DNA of 51,849 bases from a virus: IMG/VR virus record IMGVR_UViG_3300015263_001238, positions 1 to 51,849 of that record, one strand, 5' to 3'. Shown in pieces: positions 17,397 through 25,697 of this stretch (positions are counted from its first letter, which is position 1; each line of letters starts with the position of its first letter). The notes beneath the pieces were generated by a model. That model was not told the origin of the DNA and ran no database searches. It saw only the letters and a list, made by a program, of their open reading frames with translations. Position numbers and translations under genes: made by a program.

Positions 17397-18581
17397 CTAA
17401 CCTCCCATCAGTAAGAAATGGCGCGCGTATCCCTGGTCTCCTCTGGTTGCCGATTCCAATACCCCTCCCAGGAAATCCTGTTCTTCGAAGTCTTCTAGGG
17501 CCTTGCGCTCGGTGAAACATAGATTCACCGGAACACCTCCGAGGTCAGAGCCGTTGATCGTCTCCAACCCACCCCCCGTCGAATCGAGGCGAACATAAGT
17601 AACTTGAACCCGGGCAGGAGATGTGCCCGTAATCGTACTCCCGTCCGTTAGACCAGATTCGCCTTGGAGGAGGCCGTGGATCGTACGCCCATCCGAAAAC
17701 AGGTGGTCGCGCGTGTCCCCATGAACGATATCTACAAGGTTCTTGGGGGAGAGGGCGGATATACCAGGAACCGTATCGAGTACAGCACTACCGAAAACCC
17801 CAGAGTGCGCGGCCACGACCGTTCCATTGGTTGTAACCGACCCTACAGCAGCCGTCGTGTTGGAAGGAAGTTCTCCGACCCCCAGAACCGATACATCCCC
17901 TCCCAACCCCCCGGAGAGCGTTCCGCCTCCCCATGAGCCCCCGGATAGTGTTTCAGTCGTATCGATGGTGTTCCCAAACGTTCCGGCTTTCAACGCTGTG
18001 ACGCCCATCGTAGACCCTAGGCCCATCTCTGCAAACACGTCCTGATTAGCAGATGTCGAGGCGGCGTAAGCGGTTCCTGCGCCGACCGACAGGTTGATCG
18101 CCGCAACCAGATTTCTCAGGGAGTCGGCCGGAGTGGCACCGATCGAAACGCTTCCATCTACATCGACAAGAACCGATTTAAACGTATAGGTCTTCGTTCC
18201 GATGACGACTGTCTCGGCGTCGTTGGCGTTTCCAACAAGTGTAAGAATACCAGTGGCCGGAGCCGCGAGATCGACAACGATGTCTACCAGGCTGCACGCC
18301 GAGACCAGGACACGTTTTCGTTCCAAAGCATGGAGGTCGGTATTCAGATCATTGACGCCTCGCTGTTCCCCTGTGTCCAACACCGAGGGAACATTGAGGT
18401 CGTCCCACCAGTTCCCCGCTCGATTGTGTAGCAGGGTATTCAACTGAGATCGTACATTGTTCAGGTCGTCTTCGATATGAGAAGGATCGACCTCGAACGC
18501 CGTCTCGGAAGGAGCCGTGGTGTCGGTATACGTTACCGACGGTCGGACCTGGATATCCTGTCGAACAAAAGTACGGCTCAT
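17397..18581 (-). CDS. Tail/fibre-region structural protein (394 aa)
   Basis: The product starts MSRTFVRQDIQVRPSVTYTD. Residues about 30-95 are helical with RSQLNTLLHNRAGNWWDDL, a pattern seen in phage proteins that attach to the baseplate and bear collar-like coils. Residues 110-270 are Gly/Thr/Val-rich and beta-rich (TKTYTF, DSLRNLVAAINL resembling flagellin- or adhesin-like repeats). It is the first adsorption gene downstream of the FtsZ-like gene, 44 bases beyond that gene's stop. Virion role is inferred from neighbours; no firm family. Confidence 0.55.
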   Translation of the reverse strand: MSRTFVRQDIQVRPSVTYTDTTAPSETAFEVDPSHIEDDLNNVRSQLNTLLHNRAGNWWDDLNVPSVLDTGEQRGVNDLNTDLHALERKRVLVSACSLVDIVVDLAAPATGILTLVGNANDAETVVIGTKTYTFKSVLVDVDGSVSIGATPADSLRNLVAAINLSVGAGTAYAASTSANQDVFAEMGLGSTMGVTALKAGTFGNTIDTTETLSGGSWGGGTLSGGLGGDVSVLGVGELPSNTTAAVGSVTTNGTVVAAHSGVFGSAVLDTVPGISALSPKNLVDIVHGDTRDHLFSDGRTIHGLLQGESGLTDGSTITGTSPARVQVTYVRLDSTGGGLETINGSDLGGVPVNLCFTERKALEDFEEQDFLGGVLESATRGDQGYARHFLLMGG

Positions 18582-18625
18582 GTAGCCGTAGTCTACCCGA
18601 GAATCTGCCCGCTCTTCAAGGCAAG

Positions 18626-19810
18626 TCAGTGAGAGAGGGCTTCCAATTCATCGAGGCGCGTCTGTGGGGGTTCCAAACCACTCACGATGGTGAAAACCTC
18701 TAGTCCCGGCTTCGACCCTTCGTAGATTCCGGAGTGCAGCGTGATGCCATCATTCCCCAGCGCCCGGCCAAGAGAATGGAAGGCGTAATCAACGTACTCC
18801 ATAGGAATCTCTTTGAATACATCATCATGTGCTACTACAACAAGTCCGGCCGTATTGGCCTTGGAGAGATCGAACCCATCCGCAAGAAGAGAACCTTTCA
18901 GGTTCTTGCGAACCGCCAGGGAGATGTCCTCTCTTCCCCTCCATTTCGGAACTCGTGTTCTCCCGAAAATCATGAGCCCGTTCTTTATGACGCCTTTGTA
19001 GTCGGATCGGTCGAACGTGTTGTAAGGGGAATCCTGAGCCGCCAGGAGATTGAAGGTGTGAAATGTGCCGGTGAACGTGTCATTCGCCACCTTCCAAAAC
19101 AACTTCACGGGCAGGCCCGGATACAGTTCGTGGATCTTGGAGTTGTCCACCAAAACGAGGGAGCTGATCTGGTTCTTCCTGAGCTTGTCGAGCGCCAGGT
19201 TGACCGCCGCCAGGGCGTTCCGCTGCACGCGTGCACCCTCGGATCGCTTTGGTAGCGTCATGATGACGCCTACGCTCTTGTAGAAGGGTTTCTCGATATT
19301 CGTGGACTTGGCGTGTTCACGCATGGCATCGAGAATCACAGGCCACGCCCCTGTCCCCGAACCTCCGCCGCTGCCAACACAAACATAGAGATACTCGGCC
19401 CCTTCCCCCCAAGCCCGCATGAAGAGATCCATGATCTCCTCGTAGCTCTCCTTGGCAGCCAGTTCCCCCTGCGCCGGGTCTTTTCCAGCCCCTCCTCGAT
19501 TGTTGCCAATGACGAGTTTCCGGTCTTCTCCCAGGACAAGACTTTTCAGATCTTGTTCTGTCGTGTTGACCGCGCACACACGCCGATAGCCGAAGTTGTA
19601 GAACGACTCGGCTATCCTCCCTCCTCCCTGGCCGACTCCGACGAAGGCCATCTTCACAGCCGAAGTAAACGTGTCCTTGTTTGGGTCCACTCGTGGACGG
19701 GCGTAGGAGGCGTAGGAGGTCTCGGGTATGTCTACAGTGGGCGCCGGGTCCACACCTATCACATCGTACAGAGGATCTGGAATTTCGGGAAGTTCGCTCA
19801 TGGCCGGCAT
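18626..19810 (-). CDS. FtsZ/tubulin-superfamily GTPase (394 aa)
   Basis: This has the full FtsZ/tubulin layout. A nucleotide-binding loop VGVGQGGGRIAE lies at about 57-68, the T3-like loop GNNRGGAGKDP at about 102-112 and the tubulin signature GSGGGSGTGA at about 146-155. Helix 7 equivalents (FWKVANDTF, NLLAAQD) follow at 238-260. The T7 synergy loop DRSDYKG at 267-273 keeps both aspartates needed to hydrolyse GTP in the neighbouring subunit. The C-terminal domain runs to VFTIVSGLE with a 15-residue tail. An N-terminal extension of about 50 residues precedes the fold. ATG at 19810 sits just after gaggt; ATG at 19801 is the alternative. It should form GTP-dependent filaments in the infected cell. 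It lies between gpJ and fibre genes, so it is probably expressed late. Confidence 0.85.
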   Translation of the reverse strand: MPAMSELPEIPDPLYDVIGVDPAPTVDIPETSYASYARPRVDPNKDTFTSAVKMAFVGVGQGGGRIAESFYNFGYRRVCAVNTTEQDLKSLVLGEDRKLVIGNNRGGAGKDPAQGELAAKESYEEIMDLFMRAWGEGAEYLYVCVGSGGGSGTGAWPVILDAMREHAKSTNIEKPFYKSVGVIMTLPKRSEGARVQRNALAAVNLALDKLRKNQISSLVLVDNSKIHELYPGLPVKLFWKVANDTFTGTFHTFNLLAAQDSPYNTFDRSDYKGVIKNGLMIFGRTRVPKWRGREDISLAVRKNLKGSLLADGFDLSKANTAGLVVVAHDDVFKEIPMEYVDYAFHSLGRALGNDGITLHSGIYEGSKPGLEVFTIVSGLEPPQTRLDELEALSH

Positions 19811-19820
19811 TCTACCTCGG

Positions 19821-22016
19821 TTACGAGGTACTTGCCACCGATTCGGTGACAATCGTGATGGTTCCCTTCGTAATCACTTCGCTGGCATCGATCACGAGAT
19901 TCCCGTCCGGATCCACACGATCTGGATTGGTAAGACTAGTAATCGGGTCGATGTGGCCGATAATGTCAACGTTGACAAAGGACACTCCTCCGATCAGGAG
20001 AACTACATCGATCAAGTCAGATACGTACAATCCTACGCCGAATCTACGATCTCGAAGAATTCCATCGACAGCCGTCTCGACCTCCGAGGCTGTTACAGAT
20101 TCGGAGTACCCTGTTCGGACACCTACCCTGAAATCGATGATCGCTGGGATGAGGAAGTCTTCCCCTGATACTACTTCCACGACATGCGTCACCTCTTTGC
20201 GAGCATCCAGGAAATCCTGGACCGCGGCAATCAACGCGATCGATGGAGCCGTGTAGAAACCTCCAGCGTTCCTGGCCAGGATGGGAACCGTCACGAGGTT
20301 CGCCTTGCAGTCTGCGGCCAGGATGCGATCTACGTGGGTCTCGATCGCGAGGAGATAAGTCTCTACATCTGTCGCTTGGTCCGTAACAACGATATCAATG
20401 GTCTGGAGTTGGAGCCATATTCCAGACGGTGCCCCGCTATCCCCGACAGCCGACACGATGGAAGCTCGAGAATTCTCCGCCAGGTACATGTAGGTTCCAG
20501 GAGTCACGACATCCAGTCCGATGTCCGCCGCTGCATCCTTTGCCGTACCCATCGAAGCCACTTCAGAATCCACGCTGGTCGCGATGCTACTAGAGCTACC
20601 ACTGATGTTCGTTGCTTCTACCTGTACTCGATCCCAATGCGCTTTGAGCGCATCCTTGTCCCCGGAAGTGAGCTGACTCGGGCCTCCGGTAGATATGGCG
20701 TCGATGGCAGCCTTCCCATCTGAAACAAACGTGGACATAACCGACGAGCTGGCGGTGATTTCCGATGCCAGATTCTTTACTGCGCGGGCGCTCGTGATGG
20801 CTGTATCCAACTCGGTATCGATATCCGAAGCCAGTGAAGCCGTCGAGGACAGATACGTCTGGATATCGGTGAGAGAAGCTAGGATTCCGGTGAGGGCGGT
20901 AGATATGAGAGCCAAGGCAGCGTCGGTAGTGGGTTCGGTAGGCAGGATCACTCCTCGCACGTCATCCAACAGGGATTGGAGGGCCAGGTCGGATGTCGCA
21001 GATCGACTGGAAAAAGCCTGCGCTACAGCCACACGACCAAACAAAGGGTCCGCGAAGGATCCGGCCAACGCCTCGTAATCGGAGCGCGTGACCGCCACGA
21101 ACCGCGACTTGAATACATCCCCGGCGAAGATCTTGGCGTGCGTCAAATCTTCAGGGCCGTCCCCTCCACTAGATCCTCGCGGGTTGTTGATGGATAGGTT
21201 CACCGTCTGGAAGTTGACCACCAGCGGAGTGACTACATCCGTAATGGTTCCGGCGTTCACGAGTCCTTCTTTGCCTCGCCCCGCGACATAGGAGATATCG
21301 ATGCTCACGCCTGCCAACGGAATGTTACCCGCCACACCATCACCAAACCTAACAGCCGGGGGGTCGTCATTGTAGAGCACCTCGAACTGGTCGGTAACAT
21401 CGAACGTGAGGAATTCGCTCTCCTCCCAAGGAGACCCATCCACCAGTACCACGACAGAACCTGCTATTACGTACGCAGCATCTGGAACGCGTTGGAGTCG
21501 GAAAGATTGGCTCACCGTTCCATCTGAAACGAAGGACTCGGTGAATGTGACTCCCTGATAGCAAGGGACCCTTTTCACAACCCCGTTGTTCTGTTCCGTC
21601 GGGGTCCAAGTCACCTCTTGTGCAGCTTCGAATACAAGATCGTTCGGGCCTTGAAACTGGAAACCTGTAGGGATGGTTACGCCTACGGTAAGAGGATTCA
21701 CGATGGAGACATCGAGATCCACCGAAGCAGAAACGGCGGCGCGCATCTTATACCCGAGCTGTCGAGTGATTCGCGACACGGATTTGCGCGTGCGAGCTGT
21801 TTCCAGATACAGGTCGGTCGTACGTCGATCGAGGTAGAAACTCAACGAATCGAGACCGAAGGCGATCACGTCGATTAGCATGATCCCCAGCGAGGACAGA
21901 GCAAAATCGTTGAAGTCCTCGGCAAACTTGATCTGCATCCTCGACTGGAGATCGTCGAAGTGCGAGTCGAAATCCAGACCTGAGAACTTGGCCCTGTTTA
22001 GTTCGGCTACACCCAT
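19821..22016 (-). CDS. gpJ-like baseplate wedge protein (731 aa)
   Basis: Residues 1-340 and 569-731 fit the baseplate J / T4 gp6 family: a helical start (FNDFALSSLGIMLIDVIAF, DSLSFYLDRRTTDLYLETAR), then IPTGFQFQG, VRFGDGVAGNIPLAG, NPRGSSGGDGPED, TRSDYEALA and a C-terminal GEDFLIPAIIDFRVGVR. The protein forms the wedge ring of the contractile baseplate. About 230 residues (340-568) are an Ala/Ser/Thr/Asp-rich, apparently helical insertion between TRSDYEALA and the C-terminal part, not usual for the family. It follows the gp25-like gene by one base. Confidence 0.85.
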   Translation of the reverse strand: MGVAELNRAKFSGLDFDSHFDDLQSRMQIKFAEDFNDFALSSLGIMLIDVIAFGLDSLSFYLDRRTTDLYLETARTRKSVSRITRQLGYKMRAAVSASVDLDVSIVNPLTVGVTIPTGFQFQGPNDLVFEAAQEVTWTPTEQNNGVVKRVPCYQGVTFTESFVSDGTVSQSFRLQRVPDAAYVIAGSVVVLVDGSPWEESEFLTFDVTDQFEVLYNDDPPAVRFGDGVAGNIPLAGVSIDISYVAGRGKEGLVNAGTITDVVTPLVVNFQTVNLSINNPRGSSGGDGPEDLTHAKIFAGDVFKSRFVAVTRSDYEALAGSFADPLFGRVAVAQAFSSRSATSDLALQSLLDDVRGVILPTEPTTDAALALISTALTGILASLTDIQTYLSSTASLASDIDTELDTAITSARAVKNLASEITASSSVMSTFVSDGKAAIDAISTGGPSQLTSGDKDALKAHWDRVQVEATNISGSSSSIATSVDSEVASMGTAKDAAADIGLDVVTPGTYMYLAENSRASIVSAVGDSGAPSGIWLQLQTIDIVVTDQATDVETYLLAIETHVDRILAADCKANLVTVPILARNAGGFYTAPSIALIAAVQDFLDARKEVTHVVEVVSGEDFLIPAIIDFRVGVRTGYSESVTASEVETAVDGILRDRRFGVGLYVSDLIDVVLLIGGVSFVNVDIIGHIDPITSLTNPDRVDPDGNLVIDASEVITKGTITIVTESVASTS

Positions 22017-22017
22017 A

Positions 22018-22395
22018 CTATCCGTTCGTGTTGGTCGCCAGCGGAACCGCGACCGAATCTTGCTGACCCGTTAGTGAGACAATGTAGTTGATTGTCACGA
22101 TCGCCTCGGAACCATCTCGTTCGACCGCTATACCCCGTACGATGACACGCGGCTCGAACTTGGCAATGGATGCCGATAGTTCGTCTCGCATGAGTTCGGC
22201 CAACAGCACGTTGTTATTCTCGAAGATGAAGGAGTACGCAGCCGATCCAAAATCGGGACGCATCACCCTCTCCCCACGAGCAGTCGTTACGATCTGGATC
22301 AAGGACTGCTTGATCAACTCCTCGTCGGTGACTTCCGCGGGAAATGTCGTCGAGTTCTTCCCGAAAGGAAAGGCTATGCCGCGATAGGTCGCCAC
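22018..22395 (-). CDS. gp25-like baseplate wedge protein (125 aa)
   Basis: This matches the T4 gp25 / P2 gpW family in length (about 120-130) and motifs: the N-terminal GIAFPFGKN, then QSLIQIVTTARGERVMRPDFG with the conserved GER-M-P-x-FG, ELMRDELSASIAKFEPR and the closing VTINYIV strand. The protein is part of the inner baseplate wedge that triggers sheath contraction. Gene order gp25-gpJ is the common one in contractile phages. High confidence. Confidence 0.9.
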   Translation of the reverse strand: MATYRGIAFPFGKNSTTFPAEVTDEELIKQSLIQIVTTARGERVMRPDFGSAAYSFIFENNNVLLAELMRDELSASIAKFEPRVIVRGIAVERDGSEAIVTINYIVSLTGQQDSVAVPLATNTNG

Positions 22396-22401
22396 GGTTC
22401 T

Positions 22402-22872
22402 CTATAATATCGGCACCGGAGGAACAGGACCAGGGGGTTGGACAAATACCAAGCGGGTCGCCACATCGAAACAGTTTGCCAGCTTGGCGGCGGCTACACC
22501 TGAAGGCACCTTGGGGTTCGTAAACGAGGAACCGAGACAAGACCCAAGAACCGAAGATCCTGCCCACGAAACCACGACCCCCACCCCAAACACGACTGGA
22601 GGGGTGAGCCAAAAAGTCGTGATCCCTCCGATCATGCTTTGTGACGCGGCCGCAGCACCACCTCTAGGATTGAACCCACTCGCGAGTACATTCGCCATGC
22701 GCATCATCTCGGTACCCGTAAGAACTGCCGGGCCAGCGCCTATCGCCGTTGCCGATCGGGCGTAGTCGGCATAGATCTTTGCCATCTTGTTGGCGGCTTC
22801 TCGCGGAGATTTTGGGGGGTTCCGGATGATATCCAGGAACCCGTTCTGCAAGATGATACGGTTCAGGGGCAC
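22402..22872 (-). CDS. Baseplate-region hypothetical protein with hydrophobic segment (156 aa)
   Basis: GTG at 22872 is preferred: it shares one base with the stop of the gpV-like gene and has aaggtgg upstream, whereas a longer frame to 22944 would overlap that gene by 73 bases. Residues about 85-130 (TTFWLTPPVVFGVGVVVSWA then GSSVLGSCLGSS) form a hydrophobic, Gly-rich stretch, and the end is Pro-rich. Lying between the spike and gp25 genes, it could be a spike-tip or hub accessory. It lacks the PAAR motif. Family unknown. Confidence 0.6.
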   Translation of the reverse strand: MPLNRIILQNGFLDIIRNPPKSPREAANKMAKIYADYARSATAIGAGPAVLTGTEMMRMANVLASGFNPRGGAAAASQSMIGGITTFWLTPPVVFGVGVVVSWAGSSVLGSCLGSSFTNPKVPSGVAAAKLANCFDVATRLVFVQPPGPVPPVPIL

Positions 22873-23657
22873 TACACCACCTTCACTCGCGTAGAGAGCA
22901 CCGTGGAAGGGGCCGGAACGAGAGGAGGCGAAGACGGACCCCACGCTGTCCCGTGCGTGTGACCATCGCTATAACGGATGAAATCATCTCCTCGTATCAC
23001 TCTTTGCCCTTCTCCTGCTATTTCGATCTGCGACGCATCGAGCCGGATGACACCATCCTGGATTTCGATCTTTTGATCCTCCTTGAAGACTAGCGTAACG
23101 CCTCCATCCTCGAACACCAGCTTCGCTGTTTCTCCTGTACGACTCGGAGTAACCGAGCGATCGTCCGGCGCAGATGCCGGCTTGTGCCATGTTATCTCCA
23201 ACGACTGCTCCCCGTCCGTGTCGTCGAATACGATCCTATGCCCGCCTCGTGTAATGAACCCCCTCCGCTCAGGAATCCTGTTCTCTAGTCCTACATCGTT
23301 GGTGGCGAACTCGGACGGTACGTCCGCTGTTCCGTACCACCCTCCGATATACAGTGTCGGCTTTGACGGGTCTCCCTGTTCGAAGAAGACACGAACGCTG
23401 TCCCCAACTTCGGGCGGCCAGAAGACACCGCGATTCGGTCCAGCTGGAAAAGCGGGGTCGATCCAGACATTCATGGCAGTCACCTGCCCTACTTTCGGTA
23501 CAACCGCTTGCACGCGTCCCCTGTTCTGAGGGTCGTCGTTCCGTACTACCTTCCCTCGATAACACCCATAGTATTTGTTGAAATACTCCAATCCGTACAA
23601 CACGAGATTTTCGAAGAACCTGGCGAAACTACTGGTATTCGTTGGATCTAGCGCCAT
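22872..23657 (-). CDS. gpV / gp5-like baseplate spike protein (261 aa)
   Basis: Residues about 30-120 form the OB-fold of the contractile-tail spike: YGCYRGKVVRNDDPQNRGRV, VPKVGQV, WIDPAFPAG, GVFWPPEVGDSVRVFFEQGD and PTLYIGGWYG. After it comes a beta-helix-like stretch (SLEITW, AKLVFEDGG, VTLVFKEDQKIEIQDG) ending in RYSDGHTHG. No lysozyme domain is inserted, unlike T4 gp5. The protein is the puncturing spike at the tip of the tail tube. It follows directly on the hub-like gene. Confidence 0.85.
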   Translation of the reverse strand: MALDPTNTSSFARFFENLVLYGLEYFNKYYGCYRGKVVRNDDPQNRGRVQAVVPKVGQVTAMNVWIDPAFPAGPNRGVFWPPEVGDSVRVFFEQGDPSKPTLYIGGWYGTADVPSEFATNDVGLENRIPERRGFITRGGHRIVFDDTDGEQSLEITWHKPASAPDDRSVTPSRTGETAKLVFEDGGVTLVFKEDQKIEIQDGVIRLDASQIEIAGEGQRVIRGDDFIRYSDGHTHGTAWGPSSPPLVPAPSTVLSTRVKVV

Positions 23658-25379
23658 CTACTCCACCTCCGTCGGTTCCCTCATCCCTCTTTGATCCTTC
23701 TGCTCTTTTTCCTTGCTGGCTTTACCCTTCGGCCCCTTTCCCTTCACCTGATCTGCCAGATTCGCGGCATTGCTGAAGCACTCGATAGACATAGTCGATC
23801 CTGCCGAGCCAAGAGTGAACCGCTGTTTGTACACGGCGTACCGCCCCTTATCGATTCGTTGCCCGAGCCCTCGCACCTCGATTACGTCTCCCGGGAAAAG
23901 GTGTGGGTCGGCAAAGGACTCGACGGTCAGATTGATCCCCATCGAAAATGACTTGGAGGCGAATTCAGCCTTCGCTTGGGCTACCGCCGAACCATCCACC
24001 GGAGAGCCTGGAAATTTGGTCGCTCCGTCCCCCGTGTTCGGATCAGTAGATGGATAGTTCGGAGCGTCTACCGGAGTCCCTCCACCCTCGTGAGTACGTC
24101 CTACCTGAGCGTCGTCATCACCAATCAACACTCGATCGATTTCCCCAGTCTCGCTATTCACGTCGGACATGAACAGCCCACGACTCGAAGCGGAGAGATA
24201 TATGTGCATATTGGGACTGGACGCAGATAGGATAGGAAATGTCGAAGCCGCAGGTCCCAACACACCTCGTGGGTAATCGTAGAGCCGGAAAGTGCGTTTG
24301 GTATCGCCTACAAGCGCCTTGTTTCTCGGAAAAATGTGAAGGATGTTCTTCCTCGACTCCTGTCCCGTTCTCTTCCGATCTACATCCCATAATAGGAAAC
24401 ACTGCGCCTCGGAAGCCATCTTCCAGATGAACGTCCAATCTGTCTGACCTCCCTGAGTGACTCCATCAAGCCTCTCTTCTTTCAGGAGACGATACGCTTC
24501 GGCGTCCGCTTCCTTCGTAACGTCCGAAGTGTCCACGATGATGTCTCTCGGCTTCGTTGCACCTATCGTAGTCTTCCCCGTCGTCAATACATCCGTACGC
24601 CTGGCACGGAGTTGGTTCTCCCTCTCCGCTATCGCTCGCTGGACTCTCGAAGACTTCGCTTTCGCTTTCGCCTTGATCAGGGCGTCTATCGCAATGTCGA
24701 AATCCCCAATCCCCAGACGCGAAGGATCCAGATTGAGCAACGCATCCACTTTCTTCTTCGAGCCGTCCAGGTCGTTTGCCGTCTTCACCCAAATTTGGGC
24801 TTCACCTGTGTTTGGAGCGAACGACTGACCTCTTTCGGTCTTCGCCTCGGCTGTGCGTCCTTCCGCTACTGCCCGAATCATGTCCTCGCGCGTCGCGTTG
24901 ACAAAAGTACGAGAACCGCTCTGACGAACCGCGCTGAATCCTCCAACACCTTGCGCATTCAGGGTAATCGTCACATCACTCCCCAAGGAGACCTCGGGTT
25001 TCAGTAGTATTCCGGAGTATACCGCCGAGAGTACAGCAGTCCCGGATGTATTGCTGATGTACCCGAACTGGACTTCGAGGACGGAGTTGCCCCACTCCAT
25101 CAACTCGCTGTCCAAGAAATTGATGGCATCCCGATAAGGAGGAGTCAGTTGTACCTGGATGATGGGCAAATGCGCCAACTGGATCTCGATCGAGATCTCC
25201 TGGACGAAAGCGAGAGCACGGGTGTTCCTGAGACCATGCCCAAGATTCGCCAAGCGTTCTTTCGGTAACCGCATCCACAGAGGAAACCGATCGTTCTTGT
25301 ATACAATGGCAGCCGAAATAAACGGATTCGAGAAGTCGAATCGATCCGCACTAGAAGATGTACCCAGAACAGCCATCAA
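23658..25379 (-). CDS. gpD / gp27-like baseplate hub protein (573 aa)
   Basis: The N-terminal part (residues about 50-190: IQLAHLPIIQVQLTPPYRDA, VLEVQFGYIS, YSGILLKPEVSL, VTITLNAQGVGG, RTFVNATREDMIRAVAEG) and the C-terminal part (about 480-550: FADPHLFPGDVIEVRGLGQ, GRYAVYKQRFTL) match hub proteins of the gpD/gp27 class. A basic, helical insertion of about 60-100 residues (205-300) separates the halves. The last 30 residues are Lys/Glu-rich. Located directly upstream of the spike gene, as expected. Start overlaps the LysM gene as ATGA. Confidence 0.75.
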   Translation of the reverse strand: MMAVLGTSSSADRFDFSNPFISAAIVYKNDRFPLWMRLPKERLANLGHGLRNTRALAFVQEISIEIQLAHLPIIQVQLTPPYRDAINFLDSELMEWGNSVLEVQFGYISNTSGTAVLSAVYSGILLKPEVSLGSDVTITLNAQGVGGFSAVRQSGSRTFVNATREDMIRAVAEGRTAEAKTERGQSFAPNTGEAQIWVKTANDLDGSKKKVDALLNLDPSRLGIGDFDIAIDALIKAKAKAKSSRVQRAIAERENQLRARRTDVLTTGKTTIGATKPRDIIVDTSDVTKEADAEAYRLLKEERLDGVTQGGQTDWTFIWKMASEAQCFLLWDVDRKRTGQESRKNILHIFPRNKALVGDTKRTFRLYDYPRGVLGPAASTFPILSASSPNMHIYLSASSRGLFMSDVNSETGEIDRVLIGDDDAQVGRTHEGGGTPVDAPNYPSTDPNTGDGATKFPGSPVDGSAVAQAKAEFASKSFSMGINLTVESFADPHLFPGDVIEVRGLGQRIDKGRYAVYKQRFTLGSAGSTMSIECFSNAANLADQVKGKGPKGKASKEKEQKDQRGMREPTEVE

Positions 25380-25696
25380 AACACTGCCTGATTGAACAAT
25401 TCCTGAAGAACGAATCTCGGAGAAGGAATGATGATGATGTCCCCCTCACTGAAATCAGTGGGGATGATCTCTCTATCGTTGCGAACCGCGATCACCCACC
25501 AGAGCTTTGGATCTCCGTAATATCTGGTAGCTAGACGGTCCAGTCGTTCTTGCAATCCGCCCTGTACCTGATACACGATATCGTCATCCTGCTCTGGAAT
25601 CTCTGGAAGATAGGCCACCTCCCAAAACTCCACGCCGTCTGCAAGGAGCAGGTCTACGAAACGCAGGCGACTATGATCTGGAACCCTTACCGCCAT
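25376..25696 (-). CDS. LysM-type tail protein, gpX/gp53-like (106 aa)
   Basis: Residues about 45-95 (YQVQGGLQERLDRLATRYYG, PKLWWVIAVRN, DFSEGDIIIIPS) form a LysM-like domain with the usual WW and final IIIIPS strand. Small LysM proteins next to the tape measure are the P2 gpX and T4 gp53 type baseplate proteins, which join hub and wedges. Length and position both fit. It lies one base after the tape-measure stop. Confidence 0.8.
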   Translation of the reverse strand: MAVRVPDHSRLRFVDLLLADGVEFWEVAYLPEIPEQDDDIVYQVQGGLQERLDRLATRYYGDPKLWWVIAVRNDREIIPTDFSEGDIIIIPSPRFVLQELFNQAVF

Positions 25697-25697
25697 C

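Noticed and set aside
18626-19810. Evidence for a phiKZ-type phage nucleus
   Set aside because: A tubulin-like gene alone does not show this. No nuclear shell protein or multisubunit RNA polymerase is seen in the window, and the head proteins are of T4 type.
22872-23657. Lysozyme domain in the spike gene
   Set aside because: Only the OB-fold and beta-helix-like parts are visible; no catalytic Glu-containing lysozyme segment or length for one.
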